Source of the DNA: Gemmobacter aquarius
GTDB lineage: Bacteria > Pseudomonadota > Alphaproteobacteria > Rhodobacterales > Rhodobacteraceae
Direction: 5' to 3'
Assembly: GCF_003060865.1 (NCBI RefSeq)
Contig: NZ_CP028918.1
Span: 132,001-196,000, forward strand
Length of the DNA: 64,000 bases
Under the pieces are notes generated by a model. The model made no database searches, was not told the DNA's origin, and worked only from the letters and a program-made list of their open reading frames with translations. The position numbers were made by a program, and so were the translations under genes. Shown here piece after piece: positions 25,793-35,925 of the stretch (positions within the stretch are counted from its first letter, which is position 1; each line of letters begins with the position of its first letter).

Positions 25793-28700
25793 AGCTCTTC
25801 CACCAGCACCACGCCTGCCATTGCCTTGATCGCCCCCTTGATCTGCGGCGTGATGGGGTAGGGCTGCGGCAAGGTCAGGTCGATCTCGCGGCCCTGATCG
25901 TCGGGCACGCAGATGGTGATCTGCGCCTTGTTGCGCCCCTCGACACGGGCGAACAAAGCCGCGACCGAAGCCGCCGCTTCCGCCTTGTTCAGATGGATAC
26001 GCAAGGCCGACGCCCCGCCTTCCGCCGCCACCTGGTCAATCGGCTGCGCGCCACGGCAGAGCAGCTTCAGCGTATCCCCCTCAAGGTTCGCCTCGACCGT
26101 CAGCACCACGTTCTTGCCCGGTTCCAGATGCTCGCGCGCCGCTTCCAGCGTGTCGGAAAACACCGTCACCTCGTACAGCCCCGTCGGGTCTGACAGTTGC
26201 ACGAATGCAAAGCGGTTGCCCTTGGCCGATTTCCTCTCCTGCCGCGACGACACCGAACCCGCCAGCTTGGCCACCAGCGGCCCCCGCTCGGCCTTGGCGG
26301 TCAATTCCGTCAGCGTCATCACATTGCGCCGTTTGAGCGGGGCCATGTAATCATCCAAGGGATGCCCCGACAGGTAGAAGCCCACCGCCTGATGCTCATG
26401 CCCCAGCCGTTCCACCGGCAACCAGTCGTCGCGGCTGGCAATCCGCGGCTCGGGAATATCCGTTCCGGCCTCGCCGAACAGCGACACCTGATTTGACGCC
26501 TTGGCCTCGTGCACCGCCGCCGAATAGGCGACCAGCCCGTCCAGCCCCTCGAACACCCGCGCGCGGTTGGGGTCGAGCATATCAAAGGCCCCAGCCCGCG
26601 CCAGCATCTCCAGCGGGCGCTTGCCCACGCGCTTCAAATCCACCCGCCGCGCCAGATCGAACAGCGTGGCAAAGGTCTTCCCCCCCCGCGCTTCCACGAT
26701 CAGCTTCATCGCCTCGACGCCCACGTTCTTCAACGCGCCAAGCGCGTAAACGACCTGCCCGTCCACCACCGTAAACGTCGCCAGCGACCGGTTGACGCAA
26801 GGCGCCACCGTCTTGATCCCCAGCTTGTCGACCTCGCGCTTATAGACGGCCAGCTTGTCGGTCAGGTGGATATCGCAGTTCATCACGGCGGCCATGAACT
26901 CGACCGGATAGTTCGCCTTGAGGTAAGCCGTCTGGTAAGAAACCACGGCGTAAGCGGCAGCGTGCGACTTGTTGAACCCGTAATTGGCGAATTTCTCCAG
27001 CAGATCGAAGACCTCGCCCGCCTTCTTGGCGTCGATCCCGTGCGTAACCTTGGCCCCTTCGATGAACTTGGGCCGTTCCTTCGCCATTTCCTCGGCGATC
27101 TTCTTACCCATCGCACGCCGCAAAAGGTCGGCCCCGCCAAGCGAATACCCGCCCATGACCTGCGCGATCTGCATCACCTGTTCCTGATAGACGATGATCC
27201 CCTGCGTCTCGGCCAGAATATGGTCGATGGTCGGATGGATCGACTCCAACTCGCGCAGCCCGTTCTTGACCTCGCAATAGACCGGAATGTTCTCCATCGG
27301 GCCGGGACGGTACAGCGCCACCAGCGCCACGATATCCTCGATACAGGTGGGCTTCATGCGCCGCAGCGCATCCATCATGCCGCTGGATTCCACCTGAAAC
27401 ACCGCAACCGTCTTGGCGGCTGCGTAAAGCTCGTAGGTCGGCTTGTCGTCCAGGGGGATCAGGCTGATATCCAGCGTAACCCCGCGCAACGCCAGCAGGT
27501 CCAGCGCGTTCTGGATCACGGTCAGCGTCTTCAACCCCAGAAAGTCGAACTTGACCAAGCCGGCCGCTTCGACCCATTTCATGTTGAACTGCGTGGCAGG
27601 CATGTCCGACGCAGGGTCTTGGTACAGCGGCACCAATTCATCCAGCGGGCGGTCCCCTATCACCACACCTGCGGCATGGGTCGATGCGTTGCGGTAAAGC
27701 CCCTCGATCTGCTCGGCATAGCCCAGCATCCGGCCCACCACCTCTTCCTTCGCCGCCTCGCGCAGGCGCGGCTCGTCGGCCAAGGCCTTGGTGATCGAAA
27801 CCGGCTTCACGCCTTCCAGCGGGATCATCTTCGACAGGCGGTCCACCTGCCCAAAGGGCATCTGCAAGACCCGTCCCACATCGCGCACGGCGGCCTTGGA
27901 CAGCAGCGCGCCGAATGTGATGATCTGCCCCACCTTGTCGCGCCCGTAGCGGTCTTGCACATACTGGATCACCTCCTCGCGGCGATCCATGCAAAAGTCG
28001 ATGTCGAAGTCGGGCATCGAAACCCGCTCGGGGTTCAAAAACCGCTCGAACAGCAGCGCGTAACGCAGCGGGTCAAGATCGGTGATGGTCAGGGCATAGG
28101 CAACCAGCGACCCCGCCCCTGACCCCCGCCCCGGTCCGACCGGAATCCCGTGGTCCTTGGCCCATTTGATGAAATCCGACACGATCAGGAAATAGCCGGG
28201 AAACCCCATCTTCTCGATGATGCCCAGCTCGAAATCCAAACGAGCCTGATAGTCCTCGACCGTCACCGCATGGGGAATGATGGCCAACCGCGCCGCCAAC
28301 CCCGCATTGGCCTGACGGCGCAATTCCTGCACCTCGTCATCCGCGAACTTAGGCAAGATCGGCTTGCGCTTGTAGGCGGCAAAGGCACAGCGCCGCGCGA
28401 TCTCGACCGAGTTTTCCAAAGCCTCGGGCAGGTCCGCGAACAGCGCGCACATTTCGGCTTCGGTCTTGAAATAGTGCTGCGGCGTCAGGCGGCGGCGCGG
28501 CTGGCTCTGGTCGACATAGGCCTTTTCGGCAATGCAGATCAGCGCGTCATGCGCCTCGAACATGCCCGCTTTCGGGAAATAGACGTCATTGGTCGCCACC
28601 AGCGGCAGGCGCATTTCGTAAGCCATCTCGACGAATCCGCGCTCGGTTGCTGCCTCGGCTTCGGTCAACCGCCCGCCCTCGCCGGGGTGACGCTGCAATT

Positions 28701-29220
28701 CGACGTAAAGCCGGTCGCCGTAAATCGCGGCCAACCGCTCCATCAGCGCCCGCGCCTTGGCGGCTTGCCCGCCCTGCAACAGCTTGCCCACCGGCCCCTC
28801 GGCCCCGCCGGTCAGGCAGATCAGCCCTGCGGAATACCGCTCCAACTCGTCCAGCGTGACCTGATTAAGCTGCCCGCCCTTGTCGATATAAAGGCAGGAA
28901 TTCAGCTTCATCAGGTTCATATACCCTGCATCGTCCTGCGCCAGCAGAACGACAGGCGCAGGCAACCGCAGCTTTTCCCCCTGCGCGGCAGGGTCATAGG
29001 CCACCGAGACCTGACAGCCCACGATGGGCTGCACCCCCGCATCCTTGGCCGTGACCGAAAACTCCAGCGCCGCGAACATGTTGTTCGTGTCGGTCACCGC
29101 GACCGCAGGCATCTTCGCCTCGGCCACCAGCTTGACCAGCTTCTTGACCGGAACCGCGCCTTCCAGCAGCGAATGTTCCGTGTGCACCCGCAGGTGGATG
29201 AATCGGGGCGTGTTTGTCAT
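25789..29220 (-). CDS. dnaE: DNA polymerase III alpha subunit
   Basis: This 1143-aa protein is the replicative C-family polymerase. The N-terminal PHP domain starts FIHLRVHTEHSLLEGAVPV. The palm contains GPGRGSGAGSLVAY and the catalytic aspartates in MPDFDIDFCMDRREEVIQYV. The fingers have ALYRPGPMENIPVY and GFNKSHAAAYAVVSYQTAYLKA. A tandem HhH and an OB-fold (VAKLAGSVSSRQERKSAKGNRFAFV) follow. The length and type match DnaE1, not the error-prone DnaE2. It is divergent from xdhA. Confidence 0.97.
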   Translation of the reverse strand: MTNTPRFIHLRVHTEHSLLEGAVPVKKLVKLVAEAKMPAVAVTDTNNMFAALEFSVTAKDAGVQPIVGCQVSVAYDPAAQGEKLRLPAPVVLLAQDDAGYMNLMKLNSCLYIDKGGQLNQVTLDELERYSAGLICLTGGAEGPVGKLLQGGQAAKARALMERLAAIYGDRLYVELQRHPGEGGRLTEAEAATERGFVEMAYEMRLPLVATNDVYFPKAGMFEAHDALICIAEKAYVDQSQPRRRLTPQHYFKTEAEMCALFADLPEALENSVEIARRCAFAAYKRKPILPKFADDEVQELRRQANAGLAARLAIIPHAVTVEDYQARLDFELGIIEKMGFPGYFLIVSDFIKWAKDHGIPVGPGRGSGAGSLVAYALTITDLDPLRYALLFERFLNPERVSMPDFDIDFCMDRREEVIQYVQDRYGRDKVGQIITFGALLSKAAVRDVGRVLQMPFGQVDRLSKMIPLEGVKPVSITKALADEPRLREAAKEEVVGRMLGYAEQIEGLYRNASTHAAGVVIGDRPLDELVPLYQDPASDMPATQFNMKWVEAAGLVKFDFLGLKTLTVIQNALDLLALRGVTLDISLIPLDDKPTYELYAAAKTVAVFQVESSGMMDALRRMKPTCIEDIVALVALYRPGPMENIPVYCEVKNGLRELESIHPTIDHILAETQGIIVYQEQVMQIAQVMGGYSLGGADLLRRAMGKKIAEEMAKERPKFIEGAKVTHGIDAKKAGEVFDLLEKFANYGFNKSHAAAYAVVSYQTAYLKANYPVEFMAAVMNCDIHLTDKLAVYKREVDKLGIKTVAPCVNRSLATFTVVDGQVVYALGALKNVGVEAMKLIVEARGGKTFATLFDLARRVDLKRVGKRPLEMLARAGAFDMLDPNRARVFEGLDGLVAYSAAVHEAKASNQVSLFGEAGTDIPEPRIASRDDWLPVERLGHEHQAVGFYLSGHPLDDYMAPLKRRNVMTLTELTAKAERGPLVAKLAGSVSSRQERKSAKGNRFAFVQLSDPTGLYEVTVFSDTLEAAREHLEPGKNVVLTVEANLEGDTLKLLCRGAQPIDQVAAEGGASALRIHLNKAEAAASVAALFARVEGRNKAQITICVPDDQGREIDLTLPQPYPITPQIKGAIKAMAGVVLVEEL

Positions 29221-29455
29221 GCCCCCAACCTAGCGCCGCGCGGCAGGACTGGAAAGCCCGCCACTTCTTTCGGCAAAAGACGAAACTGCTTCCAGTAAAA
29301 CCCGAAAGGAATGTCTTGCCATGTGGCGTCCCTGCTTGCTTCACTGCTAGGATAACAACAGGCCCGAAACGGGCATGGGGCGCGTGGCCCGCTTTACGCC
29401 GCATCGGGCGGCCACGCATGACGCCTCGAACGGGGAGAAGGCGGCGGGTTAAAAC

Positions 29456-30867
29456 ATGTCCGAGATCGCGTTTCTCCTCAACGGAACGCCGGTCCACCTT
29501 GAGGGGGTCACCCCGACACGGACCCTTCTCGATTGGCTGCGCGAAGACGCCGCGCTGTCCGGCACCAAGGAAGGCTGCAACGAAGGCGACTGCGGCGCCT
29601 GCACCGTCATGGTGACAGACGCCAACGGTAGCAGGGCGTTGAACGCCTGTATCCTGTTCCTGCCGCAACTCCACGGCAAGGCCGTCCGCACCGTCGAAGG
29701 CATCGCAGGCCCCAAGGGTGCGCTTCACCCCGTGCAGGCCGAAATGATCACCCACCACGGCGCGCAATGCGGCTTTTGCACGCCGGGTTTCATCGTCTCG
29801 ATGGCGGTCAACCACACCAACGCCCGCACCGACCATGACGACACGCTGGCGGGAAACCTGTGCCGCTGCACCGGCTACGCCCCGATCATCCGCGCCGCCC
29901 GCGCCGCCGAAGCCGCCCCCGTGCCCGACTGGATGGCCGCCGACAGTCACGCACTTGGCCAGATCGCCGTTCCGGGGGGCCGGGGGGGCAAATTGCCCCC
30001 CCGGCCCCCCCCGCCGCCTTCCGCCCGACCAGCAGCGACGAACTGGCCGACTGGTATCTGGCCAACCCTGACGCGACCCTGATCGCTGGCGCCACCGATG
30101 TCGGCCTCTGGGTCACCAAACAACTCCGCACCCTCGCCCCCGTGGCCTTTCTGAATGGCGTCACCGACCTGCAACAGATCGAACGCCAAGGCGGCATGTT
30201 CCACATCGGCGCGGGCGTCACCATCTCCGCCCTGCGCGATTTCATCGCCCCCTTTCACCCCTCGTTTGCCGAACTGCTGCGCCGCTACGCTTCCGAGCAG
30301 ATCCGCAACGCCGCGACCATCGGTGGCAACATCGCCAACGGCTCGCCCATCGGCGACGGCCCGCCCGCGCTGATCGCGCTGGGGGCCACGCTGCACCTGC
30401 GCCGCGGCGACGACCTTCGCTCCATTCCGCTCGAAAAGTTCTTCCTCGACTACCGCAAGCAAGACCGCAAACCCGGCGAATTCGTCGCGGGCATCTCCAT
30501 TCCCGAATCCGCGCCCGCCCTGCGCTGCTACAAGATATCCAAACGCTTCGATCAGGACATCTCGGCTGTCTGCGCCTGTTTCGATGTGACCACCCAAAAC
30601 GGCACGATCACCGCCGCTCGCTTCGCCTTTGGCGGCATGGCAGGCATCCCCAAACGCGCCAGCCATGCCGAAGCCGCCCTGATCGGCCAGCCGTTCACCG
30701 AAACCGCCATCATCGCTGCCCAAGCGGCGATCCCGTCCGATTTCACCCCGCTTTCGGACATGCGCGCCAGCGCCGCCTACCGCTTGCAAACCGCGCAGAA
30801 CCTGCTGATGCGCTACCTGCACGACCTGAACGGAACCCCCGTGTCCGTGCTGGGGGTGACAGCATGA
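29456..30867 (+). pseudogene. xdhA: Xanthine dehydrogenase small subunit, frameshifted at an inserted GC palindrome
   Basis: XdhA carries the two 2Fe-2S centres and FAD of xanthine dehydrogenase. Frame 1 from ATG 29456 gives the iron-sulfur half: CNEGDCGAC (Cys41, 46, 49), Cys65, QCGFCTPGF and GNLCRCTGY. It would end at 30082 after a missense proline-rich tail. The FAD half resumes one frame back ([31 protein letters not shown], then [21 protein letters not shown]) and stops at 30867, overlapping xdhB. The break lies in the interdomain linker at a G/C palindrome with 7- and 8-base C runs (29972-30012). One extra C there would restore a single frame of about 470 aa. Mutation, slippage and sequencing error are all possible. 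Confidence 0.85.
29972..30012. repeat. GC palindrome inserted in the xdhA linker
   Basis: GGCCGGGGGGGCAA and TTGCCCCCCCGGCC form a 14-bp perfect palindrome embedded in longer G and C runs. A near-identical intergenic palindrome, CCGGGGGGCGAAATGCCCCCCGG with its halves around GAAAT, is at 52510. The position coincides with the frame break of xdhA. Confidence 0.75.
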
Positions 30868-33293
30868 GCATCGGCAAATCGCTTCCCCATGATGCCGCCC
30901 CCCTGCATGTAACCGGCCAAGCCCGCTACATCGACGACATCCCTTTGCCGTCCGATGCGCTGCACCTCGCCTTCGGCCTGTCGACCGTGGCGCATGGCGA
31001 TATCACCGATATCGACCTGACGGCCGTCCGCGCCGCCGAAGGCGTGGTCGCCGTCATGACTGCCGCCGATTTCACCGAGGTCCCCGATTGCTCGCCCAGC
31101 TTGGGCGACGAGCCGCTGCTTGCCACCGGCACGGTGCATTTCGTCGGCCAACCCGTCTTCCTCGTCATCGCCACCAGCCACCTCGCCGCGCGCAAGGCCG
31201 CCCGTCTGGGCAAGATCACCTACCGCGAACGCCCCGCGCTCCTGACCGTCGATGACGCCCTCGCCGCCAACAGCCGTTTCGAGAACGGGCCCGTCATCTG
31301 GACCAAAGGCGACCCCGTCCGCGCCATCGACAGCGCCCCCCACAGCGTAGACGGCAGCTTCGAGGTCGGCGGACAGGAACATTTCTACCTCGAAGGTCAG
31401 GTCGCAGCCTGCCTGCCGCAGGAAGGGGGCGATATGGTCGTCCTCTCCTCCACCCAGCACCCGACCGAAATCCAGCACAAGGTCGCCCACGCCCTGCACC
31501 TCCCGATGAGCGGCGTGCGCGTCGAGGTCCGCCGCATGGGCGGCGGCTTCGGCGGCAAGGAAAGCCAAGGCAACTGGCTCGCCGTGGCCTGCGCCGTGGC
31601 CGCCCGCGCCACGGGCAAGCCCTGCAAGATGCGCTACGACCGCGACGACGACATGGTCATCACCGGCAAGCGCCATGACCTGCGTATCCTCTACCGCGCG
31701 GGCTTTGACGACACGGGCAAGCTGACGGGGGTCGAGTTCACCCACCTGTTCCGCTGCGGCTGGTCGATGGACCTGTCGCTGCCGGTGGCCGACCGCGCCA
31801 TGCTGCATGCCGACAACTGCTATCTGCTGCCCGCCGTTCGGATCGAAAGCCACCGGCTGAAGACCAACACCACCAGCGCCACCGCCTTTCGCGGCTTTGG
31901 CGGCCCGCAGGGCATGATCGGCATCGAACGGGTGATGGACCACGTCGCCCACGCGCTACGGCTTGACCCGCTGGCCGTGCGGCGCGCGAATTTCTACCGC
32001 GCGATGTCCGAAACAGCGGGAGGGCCGTCTGCCCCCCCGCACCCCCCCGAGAGTATTTCGGCAAAGGTGAAAGTGGAACCGGAAGCCGACCTCACCTCGC
32101 GCGGCCGCGCGGCATCGGTCGGCTCGCACGCCCTGCCGCCCGATGGCGCGGTGCAGACCACCCCCTTCCAGATGCCGGTCGAGGATTTCATCGGCCACGA
32201 GTTGACCGCTGAACTGGAACACACCTCCGATTACCAGTCCCGCCGCGCCGCAATTGCCGCGTGGAACGCGAAAAGCCCGATCCTGAAGCGCGGCATCGCG
32301 CTGACGCCGGTGAAATTCGGCATCTCCTTCACGCTGACCCACCTCAATCAGGCGGGGGCCTTGGTGCATGTGTATCAGGACGGGTCGGTGGTGCTGAACC
32401 ACGGCGGCACCGAAATGGGGCAGGGCCTGTTCCAGAAGGTGGCGCAGGTGACCGCTTCGGTCTTCGGACTTGACGCAAGCGCCGTGAAGATCACCGCCAC
32501 AGACACCGCAAAGGTGCCGAACACCTCTGCCACCGCCGCCTCCAGCGGGTCGGACCTCAACGGCATGGCCGCACAGGCGGCAGCCACCACGATCCGCGAC
32601 CGCATGGCCGCCTTTATCGCGGAAAAGCATCAGGTCGCCCCCGAAACCGTGCGCTTCAAGGATGGCATGGTCCGCGTCGCGGGCGAGGAATACGATTTCC
32701 CCCGCGTCGCCGCATGGGCCTATCAGGCCCGCGTGTCGCTTTCGTCGACCGGCTTTTACGCCACGCCCAAGATCACATGGGATCGCTTGCGCGGGCAGGG
32801 GCGACCCTTCCTTTACTTCGCCTATGGCGCCGCTGTGACCGAAGTGGTGATCGACACGCTGACAGGTGAAAACCGCATCCTGCGCGCTGACCTGCTGCAT
32901 GACACGGGTGCGAGCCTGAACCCCGCGCTCGACATCGGCCAGATCGAAGGCGCTTACGTTCAGGGCGCAGGCTGGCTGACCACCGAAGAACTGGTCTGGG
33001 ATGCCAAGGGTCGCCTGACCACCCACGCCCCCAGCACCTACAAGATCCCCGCCTGTTCCGACCGTCCGCCCGTGTTCAACGTCTCGCTCTGGGGCAAGGG
33101 CAACCGCGAAGACACGGTGGGCAAATCAAAAGCCGTGGGCGAGCCGCCCTTCATGCTGGGCATCTCCGCGCTTTACGCCCTGTCCGATGCCGTGGCCGCT
33201 TGCGGCGACGGGTCGGTCTACCCTGCGCTCGACGCACCCGCCACGGCGGAACGCGTCCTTGCCGCCGTGGGCAGGGTGCGAAACCATGGGTAG
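30864..33293 (+). CDS. xdhB: Xanthine dehydrogenase molybdopterin subunit
   Basis: This 809-aa subunit binds molybdenum cofactor and hydroxylates hypoxanthine and xanthine. Family motifs are [39 protein letters not shown] and [16 protein letters not shown], with [15 protein letters not shown] (catalytic Glu is expected in this region) near the end. It is about 30 residues longer than the well-known Rhodobacter capsulatus XdhB (777 aa). The extra length is a low-complexity segment at about residues 383-425 encoded in part by a dispersed repeat. It overlaps xdhA by 4 nt. Confidence 0.94.
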   Translation: MSIGKSLPHDAAPLHVTGQARYIDDIPLPSDALHLAFGLSTVAHGDITDIDLTAVRAAEGVVAVMTAADFTEVPDCSPSLGDEPLLATGTVHFVGQPVFLVIATSHLAARKAARLGKITYRERPALLTVDDALAANSRFENGPVIWTKGDPVRAIDSAPHSVDGSFEVGGQEHFYLEGQVAACLPQEGGDMVVLSSTQHPTEIQHKVAHALHLPMSGVRVEVRRMGGGFGGKESQGNWLAVACAVAARATGKPCKMRYDRDDDMVITGKRHDLRILYRAGFDDTGKLTGVEFTHLFRCGWSMDLSLPVADRAMLHADNCYLLPAVRIESHRLKTNTTSATAFRGFGGPQGMIGIERVMDHVAHALRLDPLAVRRANFYRAMSETAGGPSAPPHPPESISAKVKVEPEADLTSRGRAASVGSHALPPDGAVQTTPFQMPVEDFIGHELTAELEHTSDYQSRRAAIAAWNAKSPILKRGIALTPVKFGISFTLTHLNQAGALVHVYQDGSVVLNHGGTEMGQGLFQKVAQVTASVFGLDASAVKITATDTAKVPNTSATAASSGSDLNGMAAQAAATTIRDRMAAFIAEKHQVAPETVRFKDGMVRVAGEEYDFPRVAAWAYQARVSLSSTGFYATPKITWDRLRGQGRPFLYFAYGAAVTEVVIDTLTGENRILRADLLHDTGASLNPALDIGQIEGAYVQGAGWLTTEELVWDAKGRLTTHAPSTYKIPACSDRPPVFNVSLWGKGNREDTVGKSKAVGEPPFMLGISALYALSDAVAACGDGSVYPALDAPATAERVLAAVGRVRNHG
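32018..32072 (+). repeat. Bipartite repeat lying in frame inside xdhB (site 2)
   Basis: GGGAGGGCCGTCTGCCCCCC, a C-rich link, then GAGTATTTCGGCAAAGGTGAAA (given as two parts elsewhere) match the intergenic elements at 35848, 45700 and 52337. Translation gives [20 protein letters not shown], which is unlike the flanking XdhB sequence. The insert keeps the frame open. Confidence 0.8.
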
Positions 33294-33302
33294 GCCGGGC
33301 CA

Positions 33303-33321
33303 GAATTTTCGCAGAAAATTC
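33303..33321. repeat. 19-nt hairpin, loop CGCAG, between xdhB and xdhC
   Basis: GAATTTT-CGCAG-AAAATTC is a perfect 7-bp stem with the same 5-nt loop as the copy at 18767 but different stem bases on both sides. It sits in the 50-nt gap before xdhC and might attenuate or stabilise the operon mRNA. Confidence 0.6.
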
Positions 33322-33343
33322 GTCCCCGCCAAAGGGGGTGCCG

Positions 33344-34291
33344 ATGTTTGACCTCGCCGCCCTGCGTGCCGCCGTTGCGCGACATCACCGCGTGGCCCGC
33401 CTTGTCATCGCGGCGCATGACGGATCGTCGCCCCGCGAAACGGGGGCCTCCATGCTTGTCTGGCAGGGTGGCCAAAGCGGCACCGTCGGCGGCGGTGCGC
33501 TGGAACACGAAGCGACGCTCCGCGCCCGCGCCATGCTGGCAGCAGGTGGTGCAAGGATCGACCGCACCCCCCTTGGCCCCGCGCTGGGCCAATGCTGCGG
33601 CGGTGCCGTGACCCTGCTGACCGAGGTTTACGACGAAGCCAATCTTCCCACCCCCGAAGCGGGCCTGATTGCCCGCCCCGTCGCCCCCTCTGGCTATGGC
33701 CGCCCCCGCCCCCTTGCCGTGCAGCGCCTGATCGACCGCGCCCGCGCCCAAGGCGTGGCGCCTGTGCCCACGCTTATGCAAGGCTGGTTCGTCGAACCGC
33801 TCGCCCGCCCCATCCGCACGCTCTGGATCTGGGGCGCAGGCCATGTCGGCCGCGCTTTGGTCCATACGCTTTCCCCGCTGCCCGACCTTGCCATCACATG
33901 GGTCGACATCGCCCCCGACCGCTTCCCCGAAATCCTGCCCGACACCGTCACGCAACTGACCGCAGCGAACCCCGCCGATCTGGTCGCCCATGCCCCGCAA
34001 GATGCCGAGCACCTGATCCTCACCTATTCCCACGCGCTCGACCTCGATCTGTGCCACCGCCTGCTTGCCCATGGCTTCGCCCGCGCAGGGCTGATCGGAT
34101 CGCACACAAAATGGGCACGCTTCCGGTCGCGCCTTGCCGCCTTGGGCCATTCGCCCGGCCACATCGCAAGGATAGATTGCCCCATCGGCGATCCCTCCCT
34201 AGGAAAGCATCCTCAGGCCATCGCCATCGGCGTGGCCGCCAGCTTTCTGCACGACCATAAAAACGCGTCACGACAGGAGAACGCGGTATGA
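33344..34291 (+). CDS. xdhC: Xanthine dehydrogenase accessory protein
   Basis: This 315-aa protein helps load sulfurated molybdenum cofactor into XdhB. The N-terminal XdhC_CoxI domain has ARLVIAAHDGSSPRETGASMLVW and GTVGGGALEHEA, and the C-terminal Rossmann domain has LWIWGAGHVGRALVHTL. ATG 33344 has a GGGGG box 6 nt upstream. Its stop overlaps the start of the ABC ATPase gene by 4 nt, tying cofactor insertion and transport into one operon. Confidence 0.93.
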   Translation: MFDLAALRAAVARHHRVARLVIAAHDGSSPRETGASMLVWQGGQSGTVGGGALEHEATLRARAMLAAGGARIDRTPLGPALGQCCGGAVTLLTEVYDEANLPTPEAGLIARPVAPSGYGRPRPLAVQRLIDRARAQGVAPVPTLMQGWFVEPLARPIRTLWIWGAGHVGRALVHTLSPLPDLAITWVDIAPDRFPEILPDTVTQLTAANPADLVAHAPQDAEHLILTYSHALDLDLCHRLLAHGFARAGLIGSHTKWARFRSRLAALGHSPGHIARIDCPIGDPSLGKHPQAIAIGVAASFLHDHKNASRQENAV

Positions 34292-35826
34292 CAGGGGAAA
34301 CCGGCCGGAGCGAGCTTCTCGCCATCTCCGGCGTGACCAAGGCCTATCCCGGCGTGGTCGCAAACAGCGACGTGTCCTTTTCCATCGGACAGGGCGAAAT
34401 CCACGCGCTTCTGGGCGAAAACGGCGCGGGCAAGTCGACGCTGGTCAAGATGATCTACGGCCTCGTCAAGCCCGACAGCGGCACGATGCGCTTTCGCGGG
34501 CAACCCTATGCCCCCGCCGAACCCCGCGCTGCCCGCGCCACGGGTGTGGCCATGGTGTTCCAGCATTTTTCTCTGTTCGAGGCGCTGAACGTTGCCGAAA
34601 ACGTGGCGCTGGGCATGGAAAACCCGCCCAAGATGGGCGAACTGTCTGCCCGTATCCGCAAGGTCAGCGAAGAATACGGCCTGCCCCTGGACCCCGACCG
34701 CATGGTGGGCGACCTGTCCGCAGGCGAACGCCAAAGGGTCGAGATCATCCGCTGCCTGCTGCAAGACCCCAAGCTCTTGATCATGGACGAACCGACCAGC
34801 GTTCTGACCCCGCAAGAGGTCGAGATCCTGTTCAAAACCCTGCGCCAGCTTTCCGCCGAAGGCACCGCGATCCTTTACATCAGCCACAAGCTGGAAGAAA
34901 TCCGCACGCTGTGTGACGAGGCGACGATCCTGCGCCGTGGCAAGGTGGTCGCCACCTGCACCCCGCGCGACCGTTCCGCCCGCGAGATGGCCGAACTGAT
35001 GGTCGGCGCCACGCTGACCCCGCCCGAACGCAACGCGAAAGCCAAGGGCGCGGTGGCGCTGCAAGTCACCGGCCTGTCGGTCGCCTCGCCCATCCCCTTT
35101 GGCACCTCGCTGAAAAACATCGGCTTTTCGGTCGCACGCGGCGAAGTCCTCGGCATCGCTGGCGTCGCGGGCAACGGGCAGGATGAACTGCTGCTGGCAC
35201 TGTCGGGCGAGCTTCGCACCGATCCGGGCGCGGTGCGGATCGACGGGGCCGATATGGGTGCCAAAGGCCCCAACGACCGCCGCCGCGCCGGACTCGTAGC
35301 CGCACCCGAAGAACGCTTGGGCCATGCCGCAGCACCCGACATGAGCCTTGTCGAAAACGCGCTGCTGTCAGGCGCGACCCGTCAGGGTCTTGTCACCAAC
35401 GGCTTCATCGACTGGCCCAAGACCACCGCCTTTGCCGACAGCATCGTGCAGGCCTTCGACGTCCGCACCCCCGGCACCCATGTCGCCGCCCGTGCGCTGT
35501 CCGGCGGCAACCTGCAAAAATTCGTCGTGGGGCGAGAGCTTAGCCAAGCCCCTTCGGTCATCGTCATCAACCAGCCGACTTGGGGCGTCGACGCCGCCGC
35601 CGCCGCTGCGATCCGCCAAGCGATCCTCGACCGCGCATCGGACGGGGCCGCCGTTGTGGTGATCTCCCAAGACCTCGACGAACTTTTGGAAATCGCCGAC
35701 AACTTCGCCGCCCTGAACGAAGGCCGCCTGACCGCCCCGCGCCCCGTGGCAGGGCTTACGGTCGACGAGATCGGTCTGATGATGGGCGGCGCGCATGGCA
35801 TGGAGATGGCGCATCATGGCCAGTGA
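34288..35826 (+). CDS. BMP-type ABC importer, double ATPase subunit
   Basis: This 512-aa protein has two ABC cassettes in tandem, as in nucleoside and simple-sugar importers (NupA/YufO, RbsA-like). Cassette 1 has Walker A GENGAGKST, signature LSAGERQRVE and Walker B LLIMDEPT. Cassette 2 is degenerate (GVAGNGQDE, LSGGNLQKFVVGRE, VIVINQPTWGVD), which is usual for the family. It lies downstream of xdhABC with a 4-nt overlap, so a purine base or nucleoside is the likely substrate (inference). Confidence 0.92.
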   Translation: MTGETGRSELLAISGVTKAYPGVVANSDVSFSIGQGEIHALLGENGAGKSTLVKMIYGLVKPDSGTMRFRGQPYAPAEPRAARATGVAMVFQHFSLFEALNVAENVALGMENPPKMGELSARIRKVSEEYGLPLDPDRMVGDLSAGERQRVEIIRCLLQDPKLLIMDEPTSVLTPQEVEILFKTLRQLSAEGTAILYISHKLEEIRTLCDEATILRRGKVVATCTPRDRSAREMAELMVGATLTPPERNAKAKGAVALQVTGLSVASPIPFGTSLKNIGFSVARGEVLGIAGVAGNGQDELLLALSGELRTDPGAVRIDGADMGAKGPNDRRRAGLVAAPEERLGHAAAPDMSLVENALLSGATRQGLVTNGFIDWPKTTAFADSIVQAFDVRTPGTHVAARALSGGNLQKFVVGRELSQAPSVIVINQPTWGVDAAAAAAIRQAILDRASDGAAVVVISQDLDELLEIADNFAALNEGRLTAPRPVAGLTVDEIGLMMGGAHGMEMAHHGQ

Positions 35827-35847
35827 GCGGCCGCCCTTCCCGAATCC

Positions 35848-35908
35848 CGGAGAGGGCCGTCTGCCCTCCCCGGACCCCTCCCGAGGATATTTGAAGGCAG
35901 AAAATGAC
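35848..35908 (+). repeat. Bipartite repeat between ABC ATPase and permease genes (site 3)
   Basis: GGAGAGGGCCGTCTGCCCTCC is followed by CGGACCCCTCCCGAGGATATTT and GAAGGCAGAAAATGA. The first block is a hairpin and the second is the variant GAGGATATTT form of the element. It fills most of the 99-nt gap inside the operon and ends just before the permease RBS. Confidence 0.7.
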
Positions 35909-35925
35909 ATGTGCGAGGGGACGAT

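Noticed and set aside
29471..29950. Reverse frame opposite xdhA, including a 318-aa extension upstream of dnaE
   Set aside because: It is antisense to the 2Fe-2S domain and out of frame with DnaE; dnaE has a normal start at 29220.
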